A DNA stretch of 64,000 nucleotides. Origin: Aspidapion aeneum. Taxonomy: Eukaryota; Arthropoda; Insecta; Coleoptera; Brentidae. Positions 35,301-44,624 of the stretch are shown one piece after another (position 1 is the stretch's first letter; each line of letters starts with the position of its first letter). The stretch covers positions 3,213,501 through 3,277,500 of the forward strand of contig OY755047.1 in NCBI GenBank assembly GCA_963576565.1, read 5' to 3'. The position numbers and the translations under genes are program-made. The notes beneath the pieces were generated by a model. It saw only the letters and a list, made by a program, of their open reading frames with translations. It was not told the DNA's origin and did not search any database.

Positions 35301-36143
35301 GTAATTTGACAGGTCGTTAGGTTAAAGTTCTCACTAAACTCAAAAGAGGCGCTGCGGTCGCGCGTTTGTTCCTTATTCTATTTTTTTTGAGAATTATCTG
35401 TGATTTGGATTTTTCGTCCCCCTTTTTTTCAGGTAGAAAAACCTCTTCCACCGTATTTTATTTCGGGTTCATTATAAATCTGTCTTTTTGGCTTATGTAG
35501 GTAATCTTTGCTGCTGTGACGCATTAAAATTAAATTTTGTTAAATTTGTAACTTTTGCAATTTTAAATATAAAAGAATAAGAATTTCTAGTTGCTTTTCT
35601 GGGTGAAGTGTCTAAAGTTCAGACGAGTATAAAATGCATAGTTTTCCGAGACATTTTAAGGTAAGTTTTCTTATTTTCTTATTTGAGGTTAGATTGGCAT
35701 TTGATAAAATTTGTATTGGTAGTGTCTTTTTAACTTCTTATCGCTTACTTTACGGAATTATGAATACAGGTTTCCAATGCCTGATAGGTGCCCTATTTGC
35801 CCATCAATTAAACACAAATTTAGTGTTAATTTTATGTCTATCCCTTTCTTTTGATTGATATTAAGTAAAAGGGAGACACATACAAAATTAACACTAAATT
35901 TGTGCTTAATTGATGAGTAAACGAGGGATTACCCAGCAGCGTAATGTACTTTGAATAAATTTATTCCTTAATTTTAAATCTTTAATGTGGTTATAAGTTG
36001 ATTTTAGCTCACACTACTACTATACTATAGTAGTGTGAGCTATAGTGATCCTAATTTTTTCGAGAAAAAAAAAGTTGCTCCGATTTCAAAAATGTTTATA
36101 TATCTTTGCGTTTCAGATGATTTTGAAACTTTTTTGTTGCGCC

Positions 36144-36197
<54 letters not shown>

Positions 36198-36869
36198 ATG
36201 TCTGTCTGTCTGTAACGACCAACGCGCATAACTCAAGAACCGCTGACCCGATTTTAATGAAATTTGGCACCTAGGCTGAGTCTTGGGTCGAGATGGTCCC
36301 ATTTATAAAATGAACAAAATCCACCGACCACAAGCCAAATAAAAGGGTGGGGGTAGATTTCAAAAATTAGAGTTTATGTTAAAATATGGCGTGTGTGATA
36401 TCAAACGAAAGGTAATTCAGTCTGGAGTTATAAAAAATAAACTTTAGTTAAAAAAAAGGGTTGGGGTAAATTTGAAAAATTAGATTTTAAGTTAAAATAT
36501 GGCGTGTGTGTTTTGAAACGAAAGGTAATTGAGTCTGGAGTTAAACAAAAGACATTTTAGTTTTTTTTTTAAAGGGTGGGGGTAGATTTTAAAAATTAGA
36601 GTTTAAGTCAAAACATGGCTTGTTTGGTATCAAACGAAAGGTAATTAAGTCGGGAGTTCAATAAAATATATTTAAGTTTTTAGTTATATTAGCTCACGTG
36701 TACACCATAACTATAGTACCTAGTGTGAGCTTAGGTGCCCATAGATTGGCAGAGTATTTTTATTGTTTTCAGCTTTTGGATGATATGTGCGACCACTGAT
36801 AAGCTATGTATATACTACTTTGAAACATACCCTACACAACTTACAACCAAGGCGAGGAGGTACTTTTAA
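30628..36869 (+). CDS. Candidate five-exon host gene, unknown 134-residue protein
   Basis: I do not recognise this protein. Proposed exons are 30628-30742, 33248-33319, 34952-35002, 35591-35660 and 36773-36869. Exon 1 starts AAAATGAGTGACG (MSDEECIELSDVEVNAQKN, acidic) and ends before GTAAGT. Exon 2 follows a long pyrimidine tract and CAG (WAKFTETKYTDPNDLDSLDL) and ends before GTAAGT. Exon 3 reads VFPAMRSFKKSFSFKN and has a weaker GTAAAA donor. Exon 4 reads AFLGEVSKVQTSIKCIVFRD before GTAAGT. Exon 5 follows TTGTTTTCAG (FWMICATTDKLCIYYFETYP) and stops at 36867. Phases 1-1-1-2 agree throughout. Exon 3 could be skipped, or could end the protein at 35022. A possible AATAAA-like signal lies near 37105. 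Splice-site quality and continuous frame support a gene; no homology does. Confidence 0.5.
31184..31465. mobile_element. hAT MITE family A, complete copy in intron 1
   Basis: Ends CAAGGGCAGATCCAGAGG and CCTGGATCCGCCACTG, flanked by the perfect 8-bp duplication TTGGATAT (31176-31183 and 31466-31473). 282 bp, with G and C runs near the ends. Sits in the first intron of the candidate gene. Confidence 0.9.
31849..32492 (+). mobile_element. Helentron/HINE-like element, copy 2, in intron 1
   Basis: Same layout as copy 1 but with two rather than three 120-bp units. Begins TACTCTGCCAATATATGGG after six A and ends GTGTGAGCT before six A. The (CAGA)n tract is at 32281-32353. Confidence 0.8.
32540..32646 (-). 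mobile_element. hAT MITE family C fragment
   Basis: Complement reads CAGTGGCGTATATAGAAAAA, then a G run and TTTGTATTCATGAAATATGTGGAAAA, matching the left half of the element at 47939. Confidence 0.6.
32700..33240. other. Intron 1 remainder; degenerate TTTTCGAAAAA sequence
   Basis: Very AT-rich, with repeated TTCGAAAAA and TTTTGAAAAA words on both strands. The same texture appears at 31560-31760 and 34210-34760, so most of this gene's introns are built from it. Confidence 0.45.
34210..34770. repeat. Degenerate GAAAAAT / ATTTTTC intronic sequence
   Basis: Low-complexity run of short A and T tracts joined by TTCGAAAA and GAAAAAT. Open frames through it (KKIFFKKLILKKSKFKK) are by-products. Confidence 0.5.
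35110..35290 (-). repeat. Repeat family D tail fragment (intron 3)
   Basis: Complement of CCATCTTTTCTTGAAACATT and CACGGCAGTGCCCCGCCAAG matches 15690-15880 and 47735-47925. Confidence 0.65.
35800..35917. repeat. Hairpin in intron 4
   Basis: ATCAATTAAACACAAATTTA at about 35803 and its near-complement TAAATTTGTGCTTAATTGAT at about 35897 form arms of roughly 40 bases. Confidence 0.7.
36004..36755 (-). mobile_element. Helentron/HINE-like element, copy 3, ending 17 bp before an exon
   Basis: Inverted orientation: starts TTAGCTCACACTACTACTAT, CTGT tract at 36144-36212, three units of about 120 bp, ends ATTGGCAGAGTA. The 17 bases after it, TTTTTATTGTTTTCAG, are the acceptor of proposed exon 5, so the element fills the intron right up to the pyrimidine tract. 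Confidence 0.8.
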
Positions 36870-36999
36870 ATCATGTCAGATTTTCGTCAAGCTGTTAAAA
36901 AGTAGACATTTAAGAATGATTCTCTTTACGAACAACTGTTTCATTATTTATTCACTCATCACTCACCAGAAATTTTAAAAGCAAATTTAAATATGCTAG

Positions 37000-37395
37000 A
37001 TAGTGTTTGGTTTTTCATTATATTTTATTTTACCAATCAATTAGACTATGTATTATTTCATCAATAGTTAGTCGTTGATTTGTAACTTTTTTTATAATAA
37101 TAAAAACTCATTTAAAAAATGTTTTATTTATTGCACTTTATATATCATTTTCAATCTGTTTATATCTTATAGAGACAGTGTATGTCTTTATAAAATATTG
37201 ACTGATTAAAAATTTAAAAAAAAACTTTAAAATTAAAGAAAATTTATTATAAAAGGCAATTCAAATTTCCCGCCTTAACTTTTAGTTCGTCACTAAGCTC
37301 TGCAGTGGGCGCCACAGAGCTTACGACCTGTCAAACAGCCGGAGTTGCCTATCTAATAAAAACTCACTGAACCGCGCCGCAAATCCTTTATCTAT
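37000..37395. other. Possible 3' flank of the candidate gene
   Basis: AT-rich with several AATAAAA-like words near 37098-37108. Nothing else recognised. Confidence 0.3.
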
Positions 37396-38165
37396 GTCCA
37401 TAAAGTAGTAAAGTAGTTACGAAATTTTAAAAAACGTCAAAATTGCTACTCACTCACTTATCAAAATTGCCACTCACTCACTTATCTACTCACTCATGTA
37501 TAGATCATCAAAATTCTACTGTACTTCTAGACATGCTACAAAGCTGAAATTTGGCAGACTGATGGAAATTGTGACCAAACTCCTGGAAAAAATTCTAATT
37601 TACTTCCCTGCCCTTTAAATGTAAAGTTATGTAAAAGTAACATTGCCCACTTCCAGACACGCTAGAGAGATGAACTTTGGAAGTAAGTAAAAAATAAGTA
37701 TATATAAAGTAAAAAATTAAACACCCCAAAATTCTAATTTACTTCCCTCCCCTATAAATGTAAAGTTATGTAATAGTAACACGGCCTACTTCCAGAAACG
37801 CTAAAGAGCTGAGCTTTTTAAGACTGAAAGACACTATGATAAAACTATAGAAACATTTTTTAAAACACAAACAATTTAATTTACTTCCCTCTCCTATAAA
37901 TGTAAATTTATGTAAAAGTAACATTGCCCACTTCCAGAAACGCTAGAGAGCTGAGCTTTGGATGGCTGATAGTAACTATGATAAAACCATGAGAAAAAAT
38001 TTTAAAACCCCAAAATTTTTATTAACTCTCCTCCCCTATAAATGTAAATTTATGTAAAAGTAACATTGTTCACTTTCAGAAACGCTAGAAAGCTGAGCTT
38101 TGGAAGGCTGATAGGAACTATGATAAAATCATGGGAAAAAATTAAAAAACCTCAAAATTTTAAGT
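37395..38165 (-). repeat. Repeat family D, inverted copy with tandem units
   Basis: Read on the minus strand it gives four units of about 145 bp (GTGGGCAATGTTACTTTTAC blocks) followed by the CGTAACTACTTTACTACTTT tail, the same order as 14840-15700. CACTCACTTATC is itself repeated at 37451-37490. Confidence 0.7.
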
Positions 38166-38257
38166 AAGGCATTGCAAAATTTTTGAATAATATTCCGCAT
38201 ATTTTATTACTTTAGATATTAAATATTATCCAATTTCTTTAAAAAAAAAGTGGAATC

Positions 38258-38519
38258 ATAACAAAAACATTTCATGTAAAAAAAGACTGTAAATGACTCG
38301 CTCGCAGAGAGCTAAATTGAACGTAAAGAAGTTACAGCCAAACTTCTTTATGTTCAATTTAGCTAAATATAATAGTTTAAAAAAACATTTCCAAACCAGT
38401 AAGAACTTTTCATCTTGAAATTTGTATTGGAGAACTGGGCTTTACTTTATCTCAATTCCTTTTACGGAATGCCCTTTTCGCGTACTTGGCTTTTTTTTAC
38501 ATGAAATGTTTTGTTATAT
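38258..38519. mobile_element. TIR MITE with internal hairpin
   Basis: ATAACAAAAACATTTCATGT and ACATGAAATGTTTTGTTAT are inverted ends. An internal hairpin AGCTAAATTGAACGTAAAGA / TCTTTATGTTCAATTTAGCT lies at 38311-38364. A partial copy starts at about 47605. Superfamily unknown. Confidence 0.65.
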
Positions 38520-38524
38520 ATGAT

Positions 38525-39650
38525 TTATATATTTCTTTACCTTTTTTTCGCTTTTTTCTTTCCAATTAATTCAGGTTCTTTTTTTTTTAATTTATAACAA
38601 CTTTTTTTTTTGGACTTTAAACCTACTTTCTGTGTTCTGTTGTGCTGTAAATCTTTTTATTTTTTGTATTGTTTTTTTTTAGTAATTGCCGGTCTGGTAC
38701 TCAAACGATAAAAACCCTGCAAAAAAAACGATGATTTTGCCTCAAAATATGAGCTATTAAATCCGGTTTTCCGCTTTAAAAAAAAGCCTCTAAAAACCCT
38801 GCCTCAAATACCCTCAATATGATCCTATAAATCTTTTCGAAAAAAAAAACATAATTTTTAAATGCCAGTGTAGATCTAAGCAGAAAGTACCCCAACTCAA
38901 ACAAAAATAGAATTCTTGCAAAACCTTGGCTCATTGCTAGTAGCCAAATCAGGGGGCTCATTTCCAAAATATATATTTTTTATTTTTTTTATTAAACACA
39001 CTGTGTTTATTGTATTACAATCTAGTCAGTAAGACTAATTAGCAATTTTGTTTTAACTTAATTTACTAGAAAAGTCAGATTTAAACTCACTTGTTTAAGC
39101 GGTAGAATTCGATACTTGAGTCAGCTGTCGTAAATTGAAGACTATCACAGAAGTATGAGTCAAGAACAAGGAAAGACCCTTAAAATTGAATTTTCCGAAA
39201 AAATCAAGTTTAAAATGTAGCTCCCCTCCCTCAGGATCACTGAGCTTGGCGTGGGAAATTCATAAAGGTATCTGAGCAAGAATAAAAAACGATTTAAAAA
39301 AACAAGATTGTGGTAGTACTGTACTTTTTTGTCTGGCTGAGGCAGAAAAGATAAAAACTATACCTATTTCTGTCTGGTACACGACGGGAGCCCAGTAAAG
39401 TCCGGTGAAACGTCAAATTCAGTTCTTGTTTTATGCCCCTATATCCTTCATGAACCTAGATTTACATATTTATAATTTTACAGGGTAGACCATAGACATC
39501 GTTTGAGAAAACTAGACAAAAAAGTCATGCTTTATTAAGCTCAGGGAATAGGGTGTTTGACAGTAGTAAAAAATAAATACATATTTATTTTTAGATATCT
39601 CTTTAGGTCTTGGGAATGCTAAAAACAAACTTTTTTGTTTAATTTTTTCT
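38525..39650. other. Intergenic sequence
   Basis: AT-rich and T-tract-rich. No gene or element end recognised. Confidence 0.4.
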
Positions 39651-39654
39651 CAAA

Positions 39655-39660
<6 letters not shown>

Positions 39661-39707
<47 letters not shown>

Positions 39708-40323
39708 CGGTTTCACAACGTTCTACGTCTTCCGATACCCAATCTCCACTCGTTTCTGTTTGCCTATAATTCATCATCTAGGCCTCTTATTCTTATTTCA
39801 CTGTCTATTCCTTCTCTCCAGCTTCTCCTCGGAATTCCCATGTTTTGGCATTTTCTCTTCCAGACTTTAAGGACCTGTTCCAAATATATCTTGAAGAGCG
39901 TAGGCGAGATACAGCAACCTTGTTTAAGACCTTTATTTACTTGAAAGCCTTTGGTTAGTTTTGCTTTTATTTTAACTACGTAAAGCAGATGGAGCTCTTG
40001 TCTGTATGCCATTTTCTTTTCAATAACTTGGGTTATACAAAAGAGATGATCTGAAGTCGATCTACCCGCCCTGAAACCAGCTTGTTCTTCTGCCTCCATA
40101 TCTTTATATTCGCTCTCCACTTTATTTCTTATTATTTTGCCATATATTCTGCTAAGCGTACTAGTTACAGATATACCTCTATAATTGTCACATATATCTT
40201 TCCTTCCTTTTTTGTGTATTGTGGATATATATGACGTTTTCCACTCAGTTGGTACTACAGCTCCATTTAAATATCTTTGGAAAAGATTCCGTAATCTCCA
40301 AAACAATTCTTCAGTGCCATATT
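39661..40323 (-). mobile_element. RTE-like short LINE, copy B, with two in-frame deletions
   Basis: Flanked by the 9-bp repeat AAATTCATA (39652-39660 and 40324-40332), with a (TA)n tail at 39661-39703 and the same 5' boundary as copy A. The frame is open from FWRLRNLFQRYLNGAVVPTE through GFRAGRSTSDHLFCITQ and LLYV, which joins directly to VKIKAKLTKGFQVNKGLKQG; MGIP then joins directly to RRSWREGIDSEIRIRGLDDE. Copy A has about 43 residues at the first junction and about 150 at the second. Confidence 0.85.
39764..40306 (-). pseudogene. Twice-deleted LINE reverse transcriptase frame
   Basis: A 180-residue open frame in LINE copy B. It keeps the finger segment (HKKGRKDICDNYRGISVTST) and the QGCCISP segment but lacks palm motif A (LQKAYDS) and the FADD region, so no polymerase active site can form. 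Both deletions preserve frame. This may be chance or may reflect descent from a translated shortened master. Confidence 0.75.
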
Positions 40324-40414
40324 AAATTCATAGTTCTTTTAATTAAATCAATTCATTGAATTCAAACAATTAGCCACGTGATTCAAAACAGGCGGTCTAC
40401 CAATCAGCTGCGAG

Positions 40415-40422
40415 TGACGTCA
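40415..40422. promoter_or_regulatory. CRE-type palindrome TGACGTCA with CCAAT box
   Basis: TGACGTCA lies 140 bp upstream of the ATG at 40562. ACCAATCAGCTG at 40399-40410 adds a CCAAT box. A matching site with similar flank (GTTTACTG) is inverted at 41479-41486. Confidence 0.45.
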
Positions 40423-40561
40423 CAAAACAGTAAACGCCTCGAACGAACTTATTTTCTGTGTTATTTTCTTAAGGATGGCAATGTTTGCTTTGGTTTAAAG
40501 TGCGAATTATCGTCCTAAATTAGATTTTATTTTGTGTTTTGCTTATAAAAAAACATTTTCA

Positions 40562-40693
40562 ATGGAAAACGGATTCTCCGAAGCCGATAGCTCCAACTTG
40601 CCAATGCTGAATTCCTTTATGGTGGCAGGCTTCTTTGCCAACAACAGTGATTTTTGTACTGCGGAATTTAGAAACGTTAAAATGTTAATGTAA
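40562..40693 (+). pseudogene. First-exon-like fragment of an insect YqaJ/SWIM-type mobile gene
   Basis: Reads MENGFSEADSSNLPMLNSFM, then VAGFFANNSDFCTAEFRNVK and a stop. The M-x-x-x-F-M...F...F...E-x-x-x-V-K pattern resembles the N-terminal exon of uncharacterised insect proteins that continue into a SWIM zinc finger and a YqaJ-type nuclease. A donor-like GTAAAT follows at 40690. No continuation was found nearby, so this is a remnant or isolated exon. Family assignment is from memory of the pattern and is tentative. Confidence 0.45.
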
Positions 40694-41208
40694 ATATTCG
40701 ATGAGTTGTTTTGTATATAACTGAAAGTTTTTTTACGATATTCTTCGCCTACTTTTACTCATTTAGATTTTGAGGTTAGGTTATATGTTTTGCTTTTTTG
40801 TTAAATATGCCACTTACGATAGATTCAAATAAATACCCAATCATTATTATTTTAAGCATTAAGAAACAATCAAAAATATCCTTTTTAAAACAAAATTTTC
40901 TAAATACATTCTGTTTGAAAGAATTCTTATGACCCTTCATAACAAATATGCACTGCCTAGTCTTGCATATACAATGCTCAGTCCTACATTTAGCCTGCAT
41001 GTGCACTGCCTCATCCTGCATTTAGAGGTACTCCCTAGTCCTGCCTAATAACTGCCTAGAACCGCCTAAAAATTTGTACACCTTTCTGGCTATTATAGTT
41101 GTTCACCCCTTGTAATAAACATAGCCTCAAAAATTTCATCGTCATATTATCGTCATATTATAGATAACGTGAGAAAAATTAATAGAAACAATTTAGTTAT
41201 ATACTCAC

Positions 41209-41391
41209 ATCAAAGTGATCTTCACAAATGTAACGTGAAGATGTATTAGATAAGGCCCTTGGGTCTCTTCGAGCAAGTTCTGACCACTTTTTCCGTTCAT
41301 TTACTGCTGTAGGCACATGAGTAAATAGTTTTTCAGGTGTTTTTATGCTAGTATTCGAACACTGAGGCACTACACACCACTTATAGAACAT
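41209..41391 (-). CDS. THAP-domain exon (partial gene)
   Basis: A 61-residue exon from ATG at 41391 to a strong donor GTGAGT at 41208-41203. It reads MFYKWCVVPQCSNTSIKTPE, KLFTHVPTAVNERKKWSELA, RRDPRALSNTSSRYICEDHF, D. This is the C2CH THAP zinc-binding fold: C6-x4-C11, W37, then C56-x2-H59. The AVPTIF box and any further domain would be in later exons, which I could not identify below 41200. THAP domains bind DNA and occur in P-element-type transposases and in many insect proteins. The frame is uninterrupted, so it may be functional. Confidence 0.7.
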
Positions 41392-41478
41392 TTTTTTACA
41401 TAAAAAACAGTAAAAACACAGACCAAAAACAAATAAACACTTGAATGCCATGCATCTGTCCGCGAGTTTACTGCGCTG

Positions 41479-41486
41479 TGACGTCA
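41479..41486. promoter_or_regulatory. CRE-type palindrome TGACGTCA upstream of THAP exon
   Basis: 88 bases upstream of the THAP ATG. GAGTTTACTGCGCTGTGACG here is an inverted relative of the 40.4-kb flank (GTGACGTCACAAAACAGTAAAC). Confidence 0.45.
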
Positions 41487-41689
41487 TTGCAACGCCATGC
41501 TAGAAATGAGCGTTTTAGCGCAAATTCAAATCGGAAATTAGAAAACTTGATTTTAAATGTAGTCATGATAAAATATACTATTTTGATAATTTTGTATCAT
41601 TCTAAACTCTTTTCTGAAATTTTTCAAATACCCTATTGTAGAGCTGCAAGCCTGTGGGGGGAGAAAAATAGGAGCCAGATCAAGAATTA

Positions 41690-42660
41690 GATAGCCAGAT
41701 GATCTTACGGAGGATCTAAGAGCAATCAATGTAAGAAGAAAACGAAAAAGAATATAGAATATTAAGAGAAATCAATAAAAAAACAATGTAAGATACCTAA
41801 AAGGAAACGACTTAAGCTAACAAAGGAAAACAGGAAGAGAATCATCATCTTTATAGGTAAAATGTCTAGGTCTCAAGAATAGCAAATTTGAATTTCTATT
41901 TTCTATATACCTTGGGGAACTAATCCCCGAAATTGGCTTGACTCGACGCGACTGAAAGTCTCACCCATTTCATCGTTTCAAATTGTTAAACCGCTTAAAG
42001 AAGTTTCGATGGATTCACGTCTTAAATTATGACCCATAATATTATTCTACTTTAAAGAAATTTAAACTAAAAAATAATAAACCCATGTATACCCAGTTAC
42101 AAGTAATGGAATCCAATCTAACTAGGAACTACTTACGCCTTCACCAAAAATAAACTAATCAGCGCGCGCATTTATGCTTCGGTAGACTATAAAAGCAGAC
42201 GCCTTCGAACAAAATCTGCAGTGCGCTGCAAGGGCTCTGCGAAGTAGTAAGCGGATACTTGTCGGTTTTTTTTTAACAAGCCATTAAGGGGGTATTCTGG
42301 AGGGCTAAAATGTATTATTACAATCTAAACAACAACTAGAGGGGGTTAAACTATCTCTGCTTATTTCTTTTCTTCAATTGTTTAGGAAAATCCAGGCGAC
42401 TTTTTGAAGTAAATCAGAGGCAAACCTTTTTTTATTTAGATATAACATAAATTTCGCTTAAATTAATGACCCTTCGCATTTTACAACCCTTATTTTTTTG
42501 CGCTCGAATAAATTTGTTGTAAAAAAAGGGTGGATTTAAATTAGAAAAACGAATTTTTGTTTTTTTTCCAGGTTAAAAGTCTTTTCAAAAAATCATTTAA
42601 AACATTATGCATTTAAAGTTGTAACTGTAGATAAAACTATGCAAATAACAAGTAAATATA
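41690..42660. other. Intergenic; LINE tail-like piece and TATA word
   Basis: 41655-41760 reads like a LINE tail (DDLTEDLRAINV) with stops. At 42188 TATAAAAG is followed about 30 bases later by CTGCAGTGCG, a possible core promoter. No gene follows. Confidence 0.35.
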
Positions 42661-42703
42661 TATCATCAAAACAAATTTTATACTTCACACAAAGGTGTGT
42701 GTG

Positions 42704-43640
42704 TATATGTTTCAAATAATTAGAATTTAAATCTCATTAATTTTGCTGTTTTACTGGTTCTATATTGCAGTTTGAAAGAGCATTATTATACAAAAAAAAT
42801 ATATATTGATTTGCAAAGAAAAAAGATGGAAAATGTGCTGTGTGTGGATCGATAAAAATCAAAACAAATTTTATACTTCACCCAAAGGTGTGTGTGCCTA
42901 ACTTGCGAGTGTCAGAAAGAGAAGGAAGAGTTGGTTTTGGTTGTTTTCCTACTTACACAAGGTAGCATCTCTACACAAGGTAGCATCTCTAGACGTACGT
43001 TTCTGTGTGTTTCACGTCATCAGTAGAGAACAGCTGACCCAGGTAAGCCAATTTAACCAAAACCAACTCCTACATATGAAATACTCGCGTCTGTGCAGCC
43101 GTGCAATGCGAGTAAACTCCAAGGTGTAGCACCATCTAGCGAACTGGCTCGAGCACTCGAAAGTTTAAGCACACTGGCATCGTCTTGTCTGAGACTGTGC
43201 TCGAGCCAGTTCGCTAGATGGCGCTACACCTTGGAGTTCACTCGCATTGCACGGACGCGAGTGTTTCATATGTAGGAGTTGGTTTTGATTAAAATGGCTT
43301 ACCTGGGTCAGCTGTTCTCTACAGATGACGTGAAACACACAGAAACGTACGTCTAGAGATGCTACCTTGTGTAGAGATGCTACCTTGTGTAAGTAGGAAA
43401 ACAACCAAAACCAACTCTTCCTTCTCTTTCTGACACTCGCAAGTTAGGCACACACACCTTTGTGTGAAGTATAAAATTTGTTTTGATTTTTATCGATCCA
43501 CACACAGCACGTTTTCCATCTTTTTTCTTTGCAAATCAATATATATTTTTTTGTATAATAATGCTCTTTCAAACTGCAATATAGAACCAGTAAAACAGCA
43601 AAATTAATGAGATTTAAATTCTAATTATTTGAAACATATA
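42704..43640. repeat. 937-bp near-perfect palindrome (foldback element)
   Basis: The left arm from TATATGTTTCAAATAATTAG is inverted in the right arm ending CTAATTATTTGAAACATATA. Arms are about 455 bp and meet near 43172. Within each arm CTACACAAGGTAGCATCT is repeated. The outer flank 42664-42700 duplicates part of the arm (AAAACAAATTTTATACTTCA, then AAAGGTGTGTGTG). No coding capacity. The open frames on the two strands mirror each other. Confidence 0.85.
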
Positions 43641-44185
43641 TTTTCGATGAATTGACAGTTTTGTATTGTTTTTAGATCATTATTGTACTCCAAATTCTAT
43701 TATACAACGATTCACGTTCTATAGCTGAAATAAATGCAATCATAGTATGTTCAGGCTTGCTCTAAAATTTAATTCATTGCAGTGCCGTGCCTCTGGTGGG
43801 GAGTAAGGTGATCAAACCTCTCCTAAATTTTTAGGACTCAAAAATAATAGAATAGTTAGTAGTGATAAGTAGTAGAGATATGGGCAAATCGCATTTTTTT
43901 AGGCAGAATTTTTTAAGGATTTCATTATTTAAAAAAACTAAAATCTTAAGCGTACTTTATAGGTAAATGCAGCAAAGTGAGTCATGTCATGTCCCCTACA
44001 TTTTCCCTTCAATTTCTAGAAAACCCCATATTGCTTGATAACACCTCAGTCATATCATAGCACCAATAATTTTATTCATAAACAATTGTGTTTTAAATAA
44101 TATTACTTGCCTTGACAATTAATTTAAGATTTCAGTGCTGCTGAAAAATAGTTTAAAAAAAATTTATATTGTTTTTGAAATTTTA

Positions 44186-44600
44186 TCTAAAAATGGTAAA
44201 GCATATTTAGGTGAAACGAAACGTCCCTCTTCAAGTTAAATGAATATCTAAAAAGTACCCAATTAGGGGGTAATGAAAAATCCGGTTTAGCGGATCATGC
44301 ATGGTCAAATAATCACAAGATTCAGTGGTCAGAAGCTAAAGTTTTGCATAAGGAGTCGCATTGGCGAAAACAAAAGTTTATTGAGGCTGCGTTTATCAAC
44401 CAAGCACGGATATACTAAACATATGGAAAGGACTCCTTAAGGAAAACATGCGTTTCAGGATTAAAAAGAGGGGGGCCGTCATACCTGACTGCACACCAAG
44501 TAGTATAAGTAGTAGCCCAGCGACTAGATTGTTTAGTGTACACTTGAAAACAGTTAGAGATACTTACTAATCGAAACGTCGTGTTTTAAATAAATAAAGA
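44186..44600 (+). pseudogene. Penelope-like element, GIY-YIG endonuclease end and 3' terminus
   Basis: Reads GKAYLGETKRPS-like (the YIG half of GIY-YIG), then after a frame change LADHAWSNNHKIQWSEAKVL, HKESHWRKQKFIEAAFINQA. This is the C-terminal endonuclease of Penelope-like retroelements. The 3' end has CGAAACGTCGTG before AAATAAATAAAG. It is 5'-truncated and broken by stops. Confidence 0.7.
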
Positions 44601-44624
44601 CAATGTAAGTCCGAAATTTTATTT

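Noticed and set aside
35623..35660. Shorter alternative exon 4 (MHSFPRHFK) joined to LLDDMCDH at 36773
   Set aside because: Also in phase, but the longer exon from 35591 has a better acceptor and leads to a longer open exon 5.
39090..39125. Possible tRNA (GGTAGAATTCGATAC)
   Set aside because: Only a partial B-box-like word; no A box or cloverleaf could be drawn.
42941..43404. Matching proteins on both strands (MFSYLHKVASLHKVA)
   Set aside because: Produced by the perfect palindrome; the same sequence read on either arm.
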